Shown piece after piece: positions 38,895-47,415 of a stretch of 64,000 bases of DNA. Position numbers and translations under genes: made by a program. The notes beneath the pieces are model-generated. The model had not been told where the DNA came from, made no database searches, and saw nothing but the letters and a program-made list of their open reading frames with translations. The stretch is taken from NCBI GenBank assembly GCA_017469265.1, contig JAFUGS010000062.1:1-64000 (forward strand), given 5' to 3'. Numbering within the stretch: position 1 is the first letter of the stretch; every line of letters starts with the position of its first letter. This stretch comes from Clostridia bacterium (GTDB lineage: Bacteria > Bacillota > Clostridia > Christensenellales > Aristaeellaceae).

Positions 38895-41004
38895 GCAGAA
38901 TGGCGCCATGCTGCGCTGGTTCCTGAAGCACTTTGTTTACCTGGGCATTCTGGCCCTCATGATCTCCTTCGCGGTGCTGCCGCTTCACGGCATCATGAAG
39001 GCGAACACCATCCGGAACTTTCTGACGAATCAGGACCCGGCCTTCCCGCTGGCGCCGTCCACGCGGTATTACTACACCCGGGAGCTGTCCCGGAATTTCC
39101 TGTTCTATCCCATGAACCAGGAAATCACCTGCCTGATCTTTGGCGCCCTGGGTCTCGGTTCCGCGCTGGTACTTTTCGGCCACCTGTTCTCAAAAAAACA
39201 GAGCATGATGTACGCCGCCCTGCCCCAAACCCGGGGCGGAGATTTTCTGCGGCGGGGTGCCTGCTTCTGCCTGCTGGTCATGGTTCCGCTGGTGTGCTGC
39301 GCGCTGATCTATCCCGCCGCCATCAGCGCCATGGGTCTGGGAGAATTCTTCGACACGGGCCTTTACCTGCGGGAAGCCCTGGTCATCGCGCTCATCACCC
39401 TGTACGGCTACATGATCGGCGCCCTGAGCGCCCAGCTGTTCGGGACGCTCTGGTCCGCCCTCCTCGGCGGCCTGCTGCTGGTGGGCTCGCTGGAAATGAT
39501 CTTCCGCGCCTGGTACGCCTTCACGACGGCCTACCTGCATACCATGGTACCGCAGAAATACGGCGTCCTGCTGGGCGGCCTGTCCCCCCTGATCAGCCTC
39601 TACAAGGGGCTGTATCAGGCGGATCAGTTTCATCCCCTGCCCAGTCTGGCCGCCATCCTGCTCTTTGGCGCGCTGGGGCTTCTCGCCGCCCGCCGCAACC
39701 GTTCCGAACGGGCCGGCGCCACGCTGAACTTTCTGCCGCTGGAAACACCCCTGCACGCGCTGGTGGCCGTCCTGGGCGGCTCCCTGGGCGGGCTGATCTT
39801 TGCCGTCGCCCTCGAACCGGAGTACTGCCTGTACCTGGGGCTGGCCGCGGGGGTCCTGGTCGCCTCCCTGCTGCTGCGGATGCTGCTGGAGCAGAACATC
39901 CGCGTGCGGCGTTTTCCCTGGCGCGTCCCGGCGGTCTGTCTGGCCGTCCTGCTGCTGGGCTGTCTCGGGCTGCGGGTGGATCTTTTCGGCTATGACCGGT
40001 ACCTGCCGGATCTGTCCGATGTGCGGGCCTTCGCCTGGAGTCAGGAATTTTACAGCGGTTTGAGTCAAAATCCCTGGATCTCCCTCCGGGAAAGTAAAAA
40101 TCTGGACCGGGGCCGGCAGTGGGCGGGTCTGATGCGGGATGAGACCGTGGCAAATCGGAAACGGTATCCTTTCCAGCGATATTCCGATGCCATGATCCGC
40201 GTCCGATGGACGCTGACCAGCGGCGCTTCCGTCACCCGGCAGTACCCGGCACTGGAGGATCAGCTGTCCGCCAGGCCGTTTGTTCAGTCGATTGCCGACA
40301 GCGGGGAGTACCGGGCCCAGCTGGCGGACGCCCTTCCGGATTATAAGGAGATCTACGGCAGCTCCTCCCTCCAGTTCAGCCTGAACATGCAGGATGAGGA
40401 TTTCCAGGCCGTGTACGGTTTTTCCCGGCGGATCAGCCTGGACAGGGTCAAGTCCGCCGCCCTGCGGGAAGCGTACCAGGCGGATCTCTCCGCCCGCTCC
40501 TGGGAGGACGTGCAGGGGATTCCTGTCTTCTCCTTCTGGTTCTCCGAGACCGATCCGGAGACGGATGAATACCGGAGCAGTGAAAACTATCAGGTCTACG
40601 CTTCTGATACGCGCACCATCCGGGCGGTCCTGGGAAACCGGGCAGATCAGGTAATGGCCTGGCTGAACGGCGGCTGGGCGGACACGGAGGAATTGCTGGT
40701 TTTCCGCTGCGTATATGAGCAGCCGGATGAAGCTTCCCGCACCATGACCTCCTGTACCCTGGCTTCCGGGCCGGATCAGGCCCGGGAATGGGTCAGCCGT
40801 ACCTCCCAGTGCCAGAATCAGCTGATGCGGGCGCCGGTGAATCCCCTGGTGGAGATCCGCCTCTACGCGAAGCCCGTCGTCCGCCTCTGGGCTGAACGGG
40901 AAAACCGGGAGGAGCTGCTGACGGATCCGGATTTCTGGAACAGCCTGCCGGCATATGACGAGCTGTATTCCTTCCTCACCCTCCAGGAGCGGACCGACCT
41001 GTAA
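38884..41004 (+). CDS. large ABC-2-type permease
   Basis: A 706-aa membrane protein with about ten helices in its first 380 residues and a long extracytoplasmic C-terminal domain (about 380-700) of unknown fold. It should be the membrane partner of the preceding ATPase in an exporter or stress-linked transporter controlled by the GntR protein. No substrate can be proposed. Cell-envelope antibiotic response is a common role for such GntR-linked systems, but the sequence alone does not show it. Confidence 0.8.
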   Translation: MRNKQNGAMLRWFLKHFVYLGILALMISFAVLPLHGIMKANTIRNFLTNQDPAFPLAPSTRYYYTRELSRNFLFYPMNQEITCLIFGALGLGSALVLFGHLFSKKQSMMYAALPQTRGGDFLRRGACFCLLVMVPLVCCALIYPAAISAMGLGEFFDTGLYLREALVIALITLYGYMIGALSAQLFGTLWSALLGGLLLVGSLEMIFRAWYAFTTAYLHTMVPQKYGVLLGGLSPLISLYKGLYQADQFHPLPSLAAILLFGALGLLAARRNRSERAGATLNFLPLETPLHALVAVLGGSLGGLIFAVALEPEYCLYLGLAAGVLVASLLLRMLLEQNIRVRRFPWRVPAVCLAVLLLGCLGLRVDLFGYDRYLPDLSDVRAFAWSQEFYSGLSQNPWISLRESKNLDRGRQWAGLMRDETVANRKRYPFQRYSDAMIRVRWTLTSGASVTRQYPALEDQLSARPFVQSIADSGEYRAQLADALPDYKEIYGSSSLQFSLNMQDEDFQAVYGFSRRISLDRVKSAALREAYQADLSARSWEDVQGIPVFSFWFSETDPETDEYRSSENYQVYASDTRTIRAVLGNRADQVMAWLNGGWADTEELLVFRCVYEQPDEASRTMTSCTLASGPDQAREWVSRTSQCQNQLMRAPVNPLVEIRLYAKPVVRLWAERENREELLTDPDFWNSLPAYDELYSFLTLQERTDL

Positions 41005-41099
41005 TATGTATGTTTCTGTAACATTTTCGAAGAAACAATTCACTTCCCACGCTCGTCTTATAAGCAGAAACGTTTCATTTTCGGAAAGGAGGAATTCAT

Positions 41100-41360
41100 G
41101 TGACGAAACCGTCCAGCTCCTGTACACTCCCCGCTGAGGCGTCATCGCTCAGCCCCCTGGAGCGGGATCTCTACGCGTGCATGCAGGCCCGGGAGGGCAG
41201 TGTTCTTTCCCGGGAGGAACTGCTGCAGACCGTCTGGGGCTTTCAGGCCCCGGGTATGACCCGCACGGTGGACATGTGCGTCCGCCGGCTGCGGGGAAAA
41301 ATCGGCCCAGATCGGATTCGTTCCGTGTACGGAAAGGGATATATGCTGGTTGGCGCCTGA
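41100..41360 (+). CDS. stand-alone OmpR/PhoB-type winged helix
   Basis: An 86-aa protein that is only the DNA-binding half of an OmpR-type regulator: LSPLERDLYACM, SREELLQTVWGF, TRTVDMCVRRLRGKIG, RIRSVYGKGYMLVG. There is no receiver domain. GTG at 41100 is the start, seven bases after AGGAGG; an ATG two bases upstream is followed at once by TGA (ATGTGA), so it makes no peptide. It follows the ABC genes without a visible terminator or promoter, suggesting linkage to them. Confidence 0.75.
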   Translation: MTKPSSSCTLPAEASSLSPLERDLYACMQAREGSVLSREELLQTVWGFQAPGMTRTVDMCVRRLRGKIGPDRIRSVYGKGYMLVGA

Positions 41361-41428
41361 GGATGCACCGGATCGGTTGCTTCCGGGCCCTCCGCCCCGC
41401 GTCGATCCATGTTCCCCGCGTCTTTCTG

Positions 41429-41467
41429 AAAGCCCGGAGGCAGTCGCCTCCGGGCTTTCCCTGTTTT
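41429..41467 (+). terminator. terminator of the GntR-ABC-winged helix unit
   Basis: AAAGCCCGGAGGC (41429-41441) pairs perfectly with GCCTCCGGGCTTT (41446-41458), four-base loop, followed by a T-rich tail (CCCTGTTTTT). Confidence 0.85.
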
Positions 41468-41542
41468 TCCGGCGTTTCGCGGGCCGCGCCCCTCCGCGGC
41501 GGCGGCTTCTTCGTCCGCTTCCGGCTGTCCGCGGCGCCTCCT

Positions 41543-42025
41543 TTATTCGCGTTCTTCCGGTTCGGAAAGCGAAAGAGAAAGGATCCGGTCCATGGGAATG
41601 GTGACATGGCTCCCGCCATATCCTGCGGTTTTCCGCAGAATCACCTGCCCGGCCACGGGATCCACCTGCTTCACTTCCTCCCGCACGGTCCGGTACTGGC
41701 CGCCCGGCTTCAGGGGATCCGGATCAAAGTAGGTAATGGCCGGGGCCGGGTGCGCTCCCGCCGCCAGGGCCCGGGCCAGCGCCGCCAGCTTTTCGTTCAG
41801 TTCGTCCCGCATGCCCTCGCTCAGCTCGATTTCCTCCTCCGTCCATCGGGCTTCCTCCGCCACCATGTCCTCGTATCCGGTCAGGGCCGCGAAAGGCGCG
41901 AACTGCGCCGCCCGGTCATCCAGGGACATGGGTGTCCTGGCGGGGGACCGCCAGCGGGGGCGGTTGAATATATCCGCGTAAATGACTTCCGGATCCGGTT
42001 CCCGGTTTTGAATACCCCTGGTCAT
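41543..42025 (-). CDS. YolD-like protein
   Basis: A 160-aa protein of the YolD family, commonly encoded beside Y-family polymerases. The core RAAQFAPFAALTGYEDMVAEEARWTEEE (landmarks AAQFAPFAAL and GYEDM) and the C-terminal ILRKTAGYGGSHVTIPMDRIL (landmark TIPMDRI) fit. YolD proteins are thought to modulate translesion polymerases. The ATG at 42025 overlaps the polymerase stop by four bases and has GGAGGAG upstream. Confidence 0.85.
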   Translation of the reverse strand: MTRGIQNREPDPEVIYADIFNRPRWRSPARTPMSLDDRAAQFAPFAALTGYEDMVAEEARWTEEEIELSEGMRDELNEKLAALARALAAGAHPAPAITYFDPDPLKPGGQYRTVREEVKQVDPVAGQVILRKTAGYGGSHVTIPMDRILSLSLSEPEERE

Positions 42026-43644
42026 GTTTTCTCCTCCCCGCCTGCCCGATGCCCGCCAATCTGGCCGTTGCGCTCGATGGTGGTGCCGCCCTCCATCAGG
42101 TTCATCCCCTTCAGCACCGCGTTCTTGCCGAACCGGGCATGCAGCTGCAGCGTCGCCTGCTGCAGCCTTTTCTCCCGGGCTTCCTCCCGCTTTTCCGCCG
42201 CCCGCCGCCGTTCCCGCTCCGCGTAGTCCGTGAACAGATCCAGCTGCTCCGGCGCCTCCCCGGGAATCTCCTTTTCCGGAATCAGCCCCTCCGCCGACAC
42301 ATACACCCTGCGCAGCGGCAGATCCGGGTCCATGATCCTGTCGTATATTTCCAGCATGCATTCCACGATTTTCCGCCCGGAGGAGGTGTACCGCTCCAGG
42401 TTTCCGGTTCCGTGGGCATGGGCCGGAACGGGCCTTCCGTAGGGATCCATCCCCAGTTTGCCCGTGTAGATCCGCCCGGTTTTCGTCACCCGCCAGGTGG
42501 ATTCCCGCAGGGTGGAGCCCTGGAAGGAACAGTAAACCGCCGACCGGTCAAAACAGATGGTCAGCGTTACCTTCTTCGTCACCAGTCCCTTCCGCACCAG
42601 ATCCAGCGCCAGCAGCTCCGTCATCTCCCGGACGATGAGCTTTCCCTTTTCCGCGTCGTATGGTTCCTTCAGCACCTGGCCGCTGGACAGGCTGTTACTC
42701 TCCGGCCGGTACTGACGGATGCGCGCGATGGTGGTGGGTTCCCATCCCCAGGCGTGGTCGATCAGCAGCTCCGCGTTGATGCCCAGGGCGCCATAGATCG
42801 CGTCCTCATTCTGGACGCTCAGCCGGGCAATATCTCCCATGGTGTGGCACCCCAGCTTTTCCATCCGCCGGGCGATACCCCGGCCCACCCGCCAGAAGTC
42901 CGTCAGCGGCGTATGGCACCAGAGCAGCTTTCGGTATTTTCGCTCGTCCAGCTCCGCGATGCGCACCCCGTCCTGGTCGGCGGGCACGTGCTTCGCCACA
43001 ATGTCCATGGCCACCTTGGCCAGATACAGGTTGGTGCCGATGCCGGCGGTAGCGGTGATCCCCGTGGTGTACAGCACCTCCCGGATCATGGTGATCGCCA
43101 GCTCATGGGCGTTCATCCGATAGGTCCGCAGGTAGGCGGTCACGTCCAGGAAGCACTCATCAATGGAGTATACATGGATATCCTCCGGGCTGACGTACTT
43201 CATGTAGATGGAAAACACCCGGGTGGAGATCTTTTCATACAGCGCCATCCGGGGCGGCGCCACGATATAGGCCAGCTCCAGCGCCGGATCCGCTGCCAGC
43301 GCCTCCGCGTCGAAGGAGGAGGAGGTGAAATGGTATTTCCCGTCCGCTCCCCTGGGCAGCACGCCCAGAGCCCGGGCTTTTTTGAACCGCTCCGCGTTCA
43401 CCTCCCGCACCCGCTGCACCACCTCGAACAGCCGGGCCCGGCCGGAGATGCCGTGAGCCTTCAGCGAGGGCGAAACCGCCAGACAGATGGTTTTCTCCGT
43501 CCGGGTGGCGTCCGCCACAACCAGGTTCGTGCTCAGCGGGTCATATTTCCGGTCCGCGCACTCCACGGAGGCGTAGAAGGATTTCAGGTCAATGGCAATG
43601 ATCGTCCGCTGATCCCCCGGCACGGATAGTTCCACTTTTGTCAC
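42022..43644 (-). CDS. Y-family translesion DNA polymerase (UmuC/DinB-like)
   Basis: A 540-aa error-prone polymerase for lesion bypass. Catalytic acids are in AIDLKSFYASVEC and YSIDECFLDVT; GIGTNLYLAKVAMD and the helix-hairpin-helix thumb follow. The C-terminal region includes a little-finger domain and the QLDLF motif, a likely clamp-binding site, at about residue 470. The start is GTG at 43644 (or GTG 43635, where AGGGGGTG gives a good site). It is coupled to YolD and downstream of an S24-type repressor, giving a DNA-damage response cassette. Confidence 0.9.
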   Translation of the reverse strand: MTKVELSVPGDQRTIIAIDLKSFYASVECADRKYDPLSTNLVVADATRTEKTICLAVSPSLKAHGISGRARLFEVVQRVREVNAERFKKARALGVLPRGADGKYHFTSSSFDAEALAADPALELAYIVAPPRMALYEKISTRVFSIYMKYVSPEDIHVYSIDECFLDVTAYLRTYRMNAHELAITMIREVLYTTGITATAGIGTNLYLAKVAMDIVAKHVPADQDGVRIAELDERKYRKLLWCHTPLTDFWRVGRGIARRMEKLGCHTMGDIARLSVQNEDAIYGALGINAELLIDHAWGWEPTTIARIRQYRPESNSLSSGQVLKEPYDAEKGKLIVREMTELLALDLVRKGLVTKKVTLTICFDRSAVYCSFQGSTLRESTWRVTKTGRIYTGKLGMDPYGRPVPAHAHGTGNLERYTSSGRKIVECMLEIYDRIMDPDLPLRRVYVSAEGLIPEKEIPGEAPEQLDLFTDYAERERRRAAEKREEAREKRLQQATLQLHARFGKNAVLKGMNLMEGGTTIERNGQIGGHRAGGEEKT

Positions 43645-43694
43645 CCCCTTTCTCCCCTGTTTGTCCGCCCTGTTCCGGCCCGGCGCCTTCAGCC

Positions 43695-43991
43695 TCAGGA
43701 CGCCGGCTGGGCGCTTTCCACAAACCACCGGCCAAACCGGCTGGCAAAGCGGTCACTGGTCCGCTCGAAGTACAGATGCCGCGTCTCCCCGTTGATCAGC
43801 ACCGTGTAGCAGTCCCCGGGCAGCGCGCGGTCAACGGAGGAAGCCGGACGGAAATCCCTGATCTCATCAATGTGAAAAACCCGGCCGTCCCGCCAGATGA
43901 TGTCCCTGGGCTGCATAAATCCGGTACAGTCGAAATCCGAGGTAACCTTTACATAGATCCTGTCCGGATGGTTTCCCCTTTCGTATGCCAT
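43695..43991 (-). CDS. small protein of unknown function in the damage cassette
   Basis: A 98-aa soluble protein with no signal or membrane helix. It starts MAYERGNHPDRIYVKVTSDF and has alternating beta-type segments (GFMQPRDIIWRDGRVFHID; CYTVLINGETRHLYFE). I do not recognise a family. It lies between the S24 repressor and the polymerase on the same strand with short gaps, so it is probably induced with them. Confidence 0.7.
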   Translation of the reverse strand: MAYERGNHPDRIYVKVTSDFDCTGFMQPRDIIWRDGRVFHIDEIRDFRPASSVDRALPGDCYTVLINGETRHLYFERTSDRFASRFGRWFVESAQPAS

Positions 43992-44071
43992 GGATAGCCC
44001 CCCTTCCCGCTTCTTCCGGATGGTCCGCCTTTTCCGGCCGCGGCGCTTCCCTCCGTTTTTCCGGAATTTCC

Positions 44072-44923
44072 TCAGCCTTTCTCCGCCTCCCGCGCCGCCC
44101 GGTAAAGCGCCTGATCCTGCGGGGAAGGGATCATGTGGGGCTCCACCCGCCCCAGCACCCGGCCCACCACGGCGGCGCCTTCCTCATAGGGAAAGATGTC
44201 GTCGAACTCCGGATTGATGGAATGCAGCCGGTCGTAGGCTTTCTGCTTGATGACCCCGCCCAGGCCGGGCACGTAAAAGATCCCGATGTCTCCATTCCGC
44301 AGTGCCGCGCAGTGCTCCACCAGCACCCGGTCCCGGTCCTGAAACTGGGGCTCCATACTGCGCCCGGTGACGGTGATGATCTCATCCGCCCTGGAAACCA
44401 GCGGATCGTCGTACAGAATCATGCTTTCCTTCTCCGGATAATCCGGCCAGTCCGTCCCGTCGCCGGCGGCGGCGTACCGCCCCCAGTCAGCGACTTCGCT
44501 CATCCGGGCGCTGGCGGACGCCAGCTGGCGGCGCCATGCCTGGGCCCGCATCGCTTCCAGCAGGGCCTGCGCGTCCTCCCGCCCGGCGGCGTCCAGCGCC
44601 CGGTAGCTGGAAAGCAAGGACTCTTCCCCGTCCGTCAGCAGCCCGCCCACGCCCCGCAAGCCGAAAAACACATTGGGCTCCACATCCAGCAGCGTGAACA
44701 TCCGGTACAGGAATTCCGGATCGGGGCGGGTCAGCCCGCATTCCCAGTTCCGCACGGAACTGATGGAAATGCCCAACGCGTCGGCCAGCTGCTCCGCGCT
44801 CATCCCCGCCCGGACCCGGAAGCGCTTGATCTTGGACCCGTAGTGCTCCAGGTTCCGCCGCTTGATCTCCTCCGGCGAAGCATGCTCCAGCCCCGCAATG
44901 GTGCTGTATCCTTTGGCCTTCAT
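44072..44923 (-). CDS. XRE-S24 (LexA/CI-type) repressor
   Basis: A 283-aa self-cleaving type repressor. Residues about 28-85 form an XRE helix-turn-helix (FRVRAGMSAEQLADALGISISSVRNWE, landmarks EQLADALG and SVRNWE). The C-terminal peptidase S24 domain has the Ser in GRSMEPQF and the Lys in GVIKQKAYD. An Ala-Gly pair in RYAAAGDG is a plausible cleavage site. It should repress the cassette downstream until DNA damage. Promoter with TTGACA/TATACT directly upstream. Confidence 0.88.
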   Translation of the reverse strand: MKAKGYSTIAGLEHASPEEIKRRNLEHYGSKIKRFRVRAGMSAEQLADALGISISSVRNWECGLTRPDPEFLYRMFTLLDVEPNVFFGLRGVGGLLTDGEESLLSSYRALDAAGREDAQALLEAMRAQAWRRQLASASARMSEVADWGRYAAAGDGTDWPDYPEKESMILYDDPLVSRADEIITVTGRSMEPQFQDRDRVLVEHCAALRNGDIGIFYVPGLGGVIKQKAYDRLHSINPEFDDIFPYEEGAAVVGRVLGRVEPHMIPSPQDQALYRAAREAEKG

Positions 44924-44988
44924 GGGCTTCCCTCCTCTTTCTCCGCGTGTTTCGGGCGTGCTTCCGCCCCCTCTGATGGTTTGATTGG

Positions 44989-45018
44989 AGTATACGCCAT
45001 CTTAACTGGTTTTGTCAA
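44989..45018 (-). promoter_or_regulatory. S24 repressor promoter with flanking repeats
   Basis: On the minus strand TTGACA (45013-45018), 18 bases, TATACT (44989-44994). TGGTTT repeats lie at 44977-44982 and 45007-45012 on the plus strand, a spacing of about three helical turns, fitting an operator pair. Confidence 0.75.
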
Positions 45019-45124
45019 TCCGCAAAGCAAAAATATATTTCGTGAATTTTCATTTCCTCCGTTTTATAAAAACAGTTATGATGGTTTTTGTATATCGCTT
45101 TCCAAAGCGCGTACGGAATGCCGG

Positions 45125-45153
45125 TTGAAGAAAAAAAGGCTTTCCGCTATAAT
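45125..45153 (+). promoter_or_regulatory. tex promoter
   Basis: TTGAAG (45125-45130), 17-base spacer, TATAAT (45148-45153); the start codon lies about 80 bases downstream behind GGAGG. Confidence 0.75.
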
Positions 45154-45234
45154 AATCAGGTGCTTCGGCGGCGCTGGCGCGGGCCAGGCCACCGGCAGCA
45201 AATCAAATGCAGCACCCCTGGAGGAAAAGAATCC

Positions 45235-47385
45235 ATGCAAAATGATCCCGTCGCCCTGCTGAGTCAGGAATTTTCCATCCGTCCGGAACAGGTTCAGGCC
45301 GTCATCTCCCTGCTGGACGCCGGCAACACCATCCCCTTCATCGCCCGGTACCGCAAGGAAGCCACCGGTTCTCTGGACGACCAGGTGCTGCGGGAGCTTT
45401 CTGAGCGGCTGGAATACCTTCGAAATCTGGACAAACGCCGGGAGGAGATCATCCGGGCCCTGTCCGAGCAGGATGCGCTGACGGAGGAGCTGCGGGCCGC
45501 CATTGCCGGGGCCATGACCCTCTCCGAGCTGGAGGATCTGTACCGTCCCTACCGTCCGAAGCGCCGCACCCGGGCCACCATCGCCCGGGAGCGGGGGCTG
45601 GAGCCCCTGGCCAGCTGGCTGATGCTTCAGGGCGCCGGCGATCCGCTGGAAAAAGCCCGGAGCTTTGTGGATCCTGAAAAAGAAGTGCCGGACGCGGAAG
45701 CCGCCCTCGCCGGCGCCAGGGACATCCTGGCGGAGATGATCAGCGATGACGCGTCCCTGCGAAAAACCCTGCGGGAGCTCCTGACCCGGGAAGCCGTCGT
45801 CGTCTCCAAAGCCGCGAAGGAGGAGGACAGCGTCTACCGCAACTACTACGATTACCGGGAGCCGGTCCGGAGCATGGCGGCGCACCGTATTCTGGCCATC
45901 AACCGCGGTGAGCGGGAGGAATTCCTGAAGGTAGCGCTGGAAGCGCCGGAGGAAAAATGCCTGGCCGCCATGCAGGCCGCCTATGTGCGCGGCCGCACGC
46001 CCGCCGCGGCCCAGGTAACCCTCGCCTGCGAGGACGCCTGGAGCCGGCTGCTCTTTCCGTCCCTGGAGCGGGAGATTCGAAATCTATTGACCGACCGGGC
46101 CAACGTGGCCGCCATCCGCGTCTTTTCCGACAACCTGCATCAGCTGCTGATGCAGCCGCCCATCAGAGGCAAGGTGACCCTGGGGGTGGATCCCGGCTTC
46201 CGCACCGGCTGCAAGCTGGCCGTCGTGGATGAGAACGGCAAGGTGCTGGATACCGGTGTGGGGTATTTCACGCTGCCGGGCGCGGAAGGCCGGAAGGCGG
46301 AAGCCGCCCGGCTGATCAAAGGATTTGTGAAGAAGTACGGCGTCACCGCCATTGCCATTGGCAATGGCACCGCCAGCCGGGAAAGCGAACAGTTCATCGT
46401 CTCCCTGCTGCCGGAGCTGCCCGGGGTGGCGTATATCATCGTCAGCGAGGCCGGCGCTTCCGTTTATTCCGCCAGCAAGCTGGGCGCGGAGGAATTCCCG
46501 GACTTTGATGTCACTCAGCGCAGCGCGGTGTCCATCGCCCGTCGGATGCAGGATCCCCTGGCAGAGCTGGTGAAGATTGAGCCCAAAGCCATCGGCGTGG
46601 GCCAGTATCAGCATGACCTGAAGCAGAACGAGCTCACTGCCGCCCTGGACGGGGTGGTGGAGCAGTGCGTAAACCAGGTGGGCGTGGAGGTGTCCACGGC
46701 CTCCGCGGCGCTGCTCTCCCATGTGGCGGGCATCGGTCCCGCCCTGGCGAAAAACATCGTGGCCTATCGGGAGGAAAACGGCATCCCCTCCCGGGCCGCG
46801 CTGAAAAAGGTGCCCAAGCTGGGGCCCCGCGCCTTCGAGCAGTGCGCCGGCTTCCTGCGGGTCCGGGACAGCCGGAATCCCCTGGACGCCACCGCTGTGC
46901 ACCCGGAAAGCTATGACGCCGCCAAGGCGGTGCTTTCCGCGCTGGGTTATGATCTCAATTCCCTCCGGGGCGGCCTGGCGGACGCGGCCCAGCGGGCAAA
47001 ATCCTACGGGCTGGATAAGCTGGCCGCGGAGGCGGGCATCGGCCTGCCCACGCTGCAGGATATTCTCAGCGAGCTGCAGAAGCCCGGCCGCGATCCCCGT
47101 GACGATCTGCCCCGGCCCGTGCTGCGCACGGATGTCCTGGATATCAAGGATCTGAAGCCCGGCATGGAGCTGACGGGTACCGTCCGCAACGTGATTGACT
47201 TCGGCGCCTTTGTGGACATCGGCGTCCATCAGGACGGGCTTGTCCACATCTCCCGCATGGCGGACCGCTTTATCCGCCATCCTTCCGAGGTGGTGAAGGT
47301 GGGGGATGTGGTCCGCGTCTGGGTGGTCAGCGTGGACGAAGCCAAAAAGCGGATCGCCCTGACCATGGTGCAGGACAGGCAGTAA
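45235..47385 (+). CDS. tex: Tex-family RNA-binding transcription accessory protein
   Basis: A 716-aa cytosolic nucleic-acid-binding protein. The order is an N-terminal helical Tex domain, a YqgF-like RNase H fold (LGVDPGFRTGCKLAVVD), helix-hairpin-helix repeats (VAGIGPALAKNIVAYREENG, landmark GIGPALAKNI) and a C-terminal S1 domain (GTVRNVIDFGAFVDIGVHQDG, landmark FGAFVDIG). Full length for the family. The ATG at 45235 follows GGAGGAAAAG. Confidence 0.95.
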   Translation: MQNDPVALLSQEFSIRPEQVQAVISLLDAGNTIPFIARYRKEATGSLDDQVLRELSERLEYLRNLDKRREEIIRALSEQDALTEELRAAIAGAMTLSELEDLYRPYRPKRRTRATIARERGLEPLASWLMLQGAGDPLEKARSFVDPEKEVPDAEAALAGARDILAEMISDDASLRKTLRELLTREAVVVSKAAKEEDSVYRNYYDYREPVRSMAAHRILAINRGEREEFLKVALEAPEEKCLAAMQAAYVRGRTPAAAQVTLACEDAWSRLLFPSLEREIRNLLTDRANVAAIRVFSDNLHQLLMQPPIRGKVTLGVDPGFRTGCKLAVVDENGKVLDTGVGYFTLPGAEGRKAEAARLIKGFVKKYGVTAIAIGNGTASRESEQFIVSLLPELPGVAYIIVSEAGASVYSASKLGAEEFPDFDVTQRSAVSIARRMQDPLAELVKIEPKAIGVGQYQHDLKQNELTAALDGVVEQCVNQVGVEVSTASAALLSHVAGIGPALAKNIVAYREENGIPSRAALKKVPKLGPRAFEQCAGFLRVRDSRNPLDATAVHPESYDAAKAVLSALGYDLNSLRGGLADAAQRAKSYGLDKLAAEAGIGLPTLQDILSELQKPGRDPRDDLPRPVLRTDVLDIKDLKPGMELTGTVRNVIDFGAFVDIGVHQDGLVHISRMADRFIRHPSEVVKVGDVVRVWVVSVDEAKKRIALTMVQDRQ

Positions 47386-47415
47386 AGCCAAAACAGCATC
47401 GGAGGAAATGGAAAC

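Larger units (their letters stand above)
44924..45234. other. divergent control region between the S24 repressor and tex
   Basis: No gene is seen in these 311 bases. The region carries the repressor promoter, the tex promoter and three copies of TGGTTT in the same orientation (44977, 45007, 45082). The first two are 30 bp apart and flank the repressor core promoter. Confidence 0.6.
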
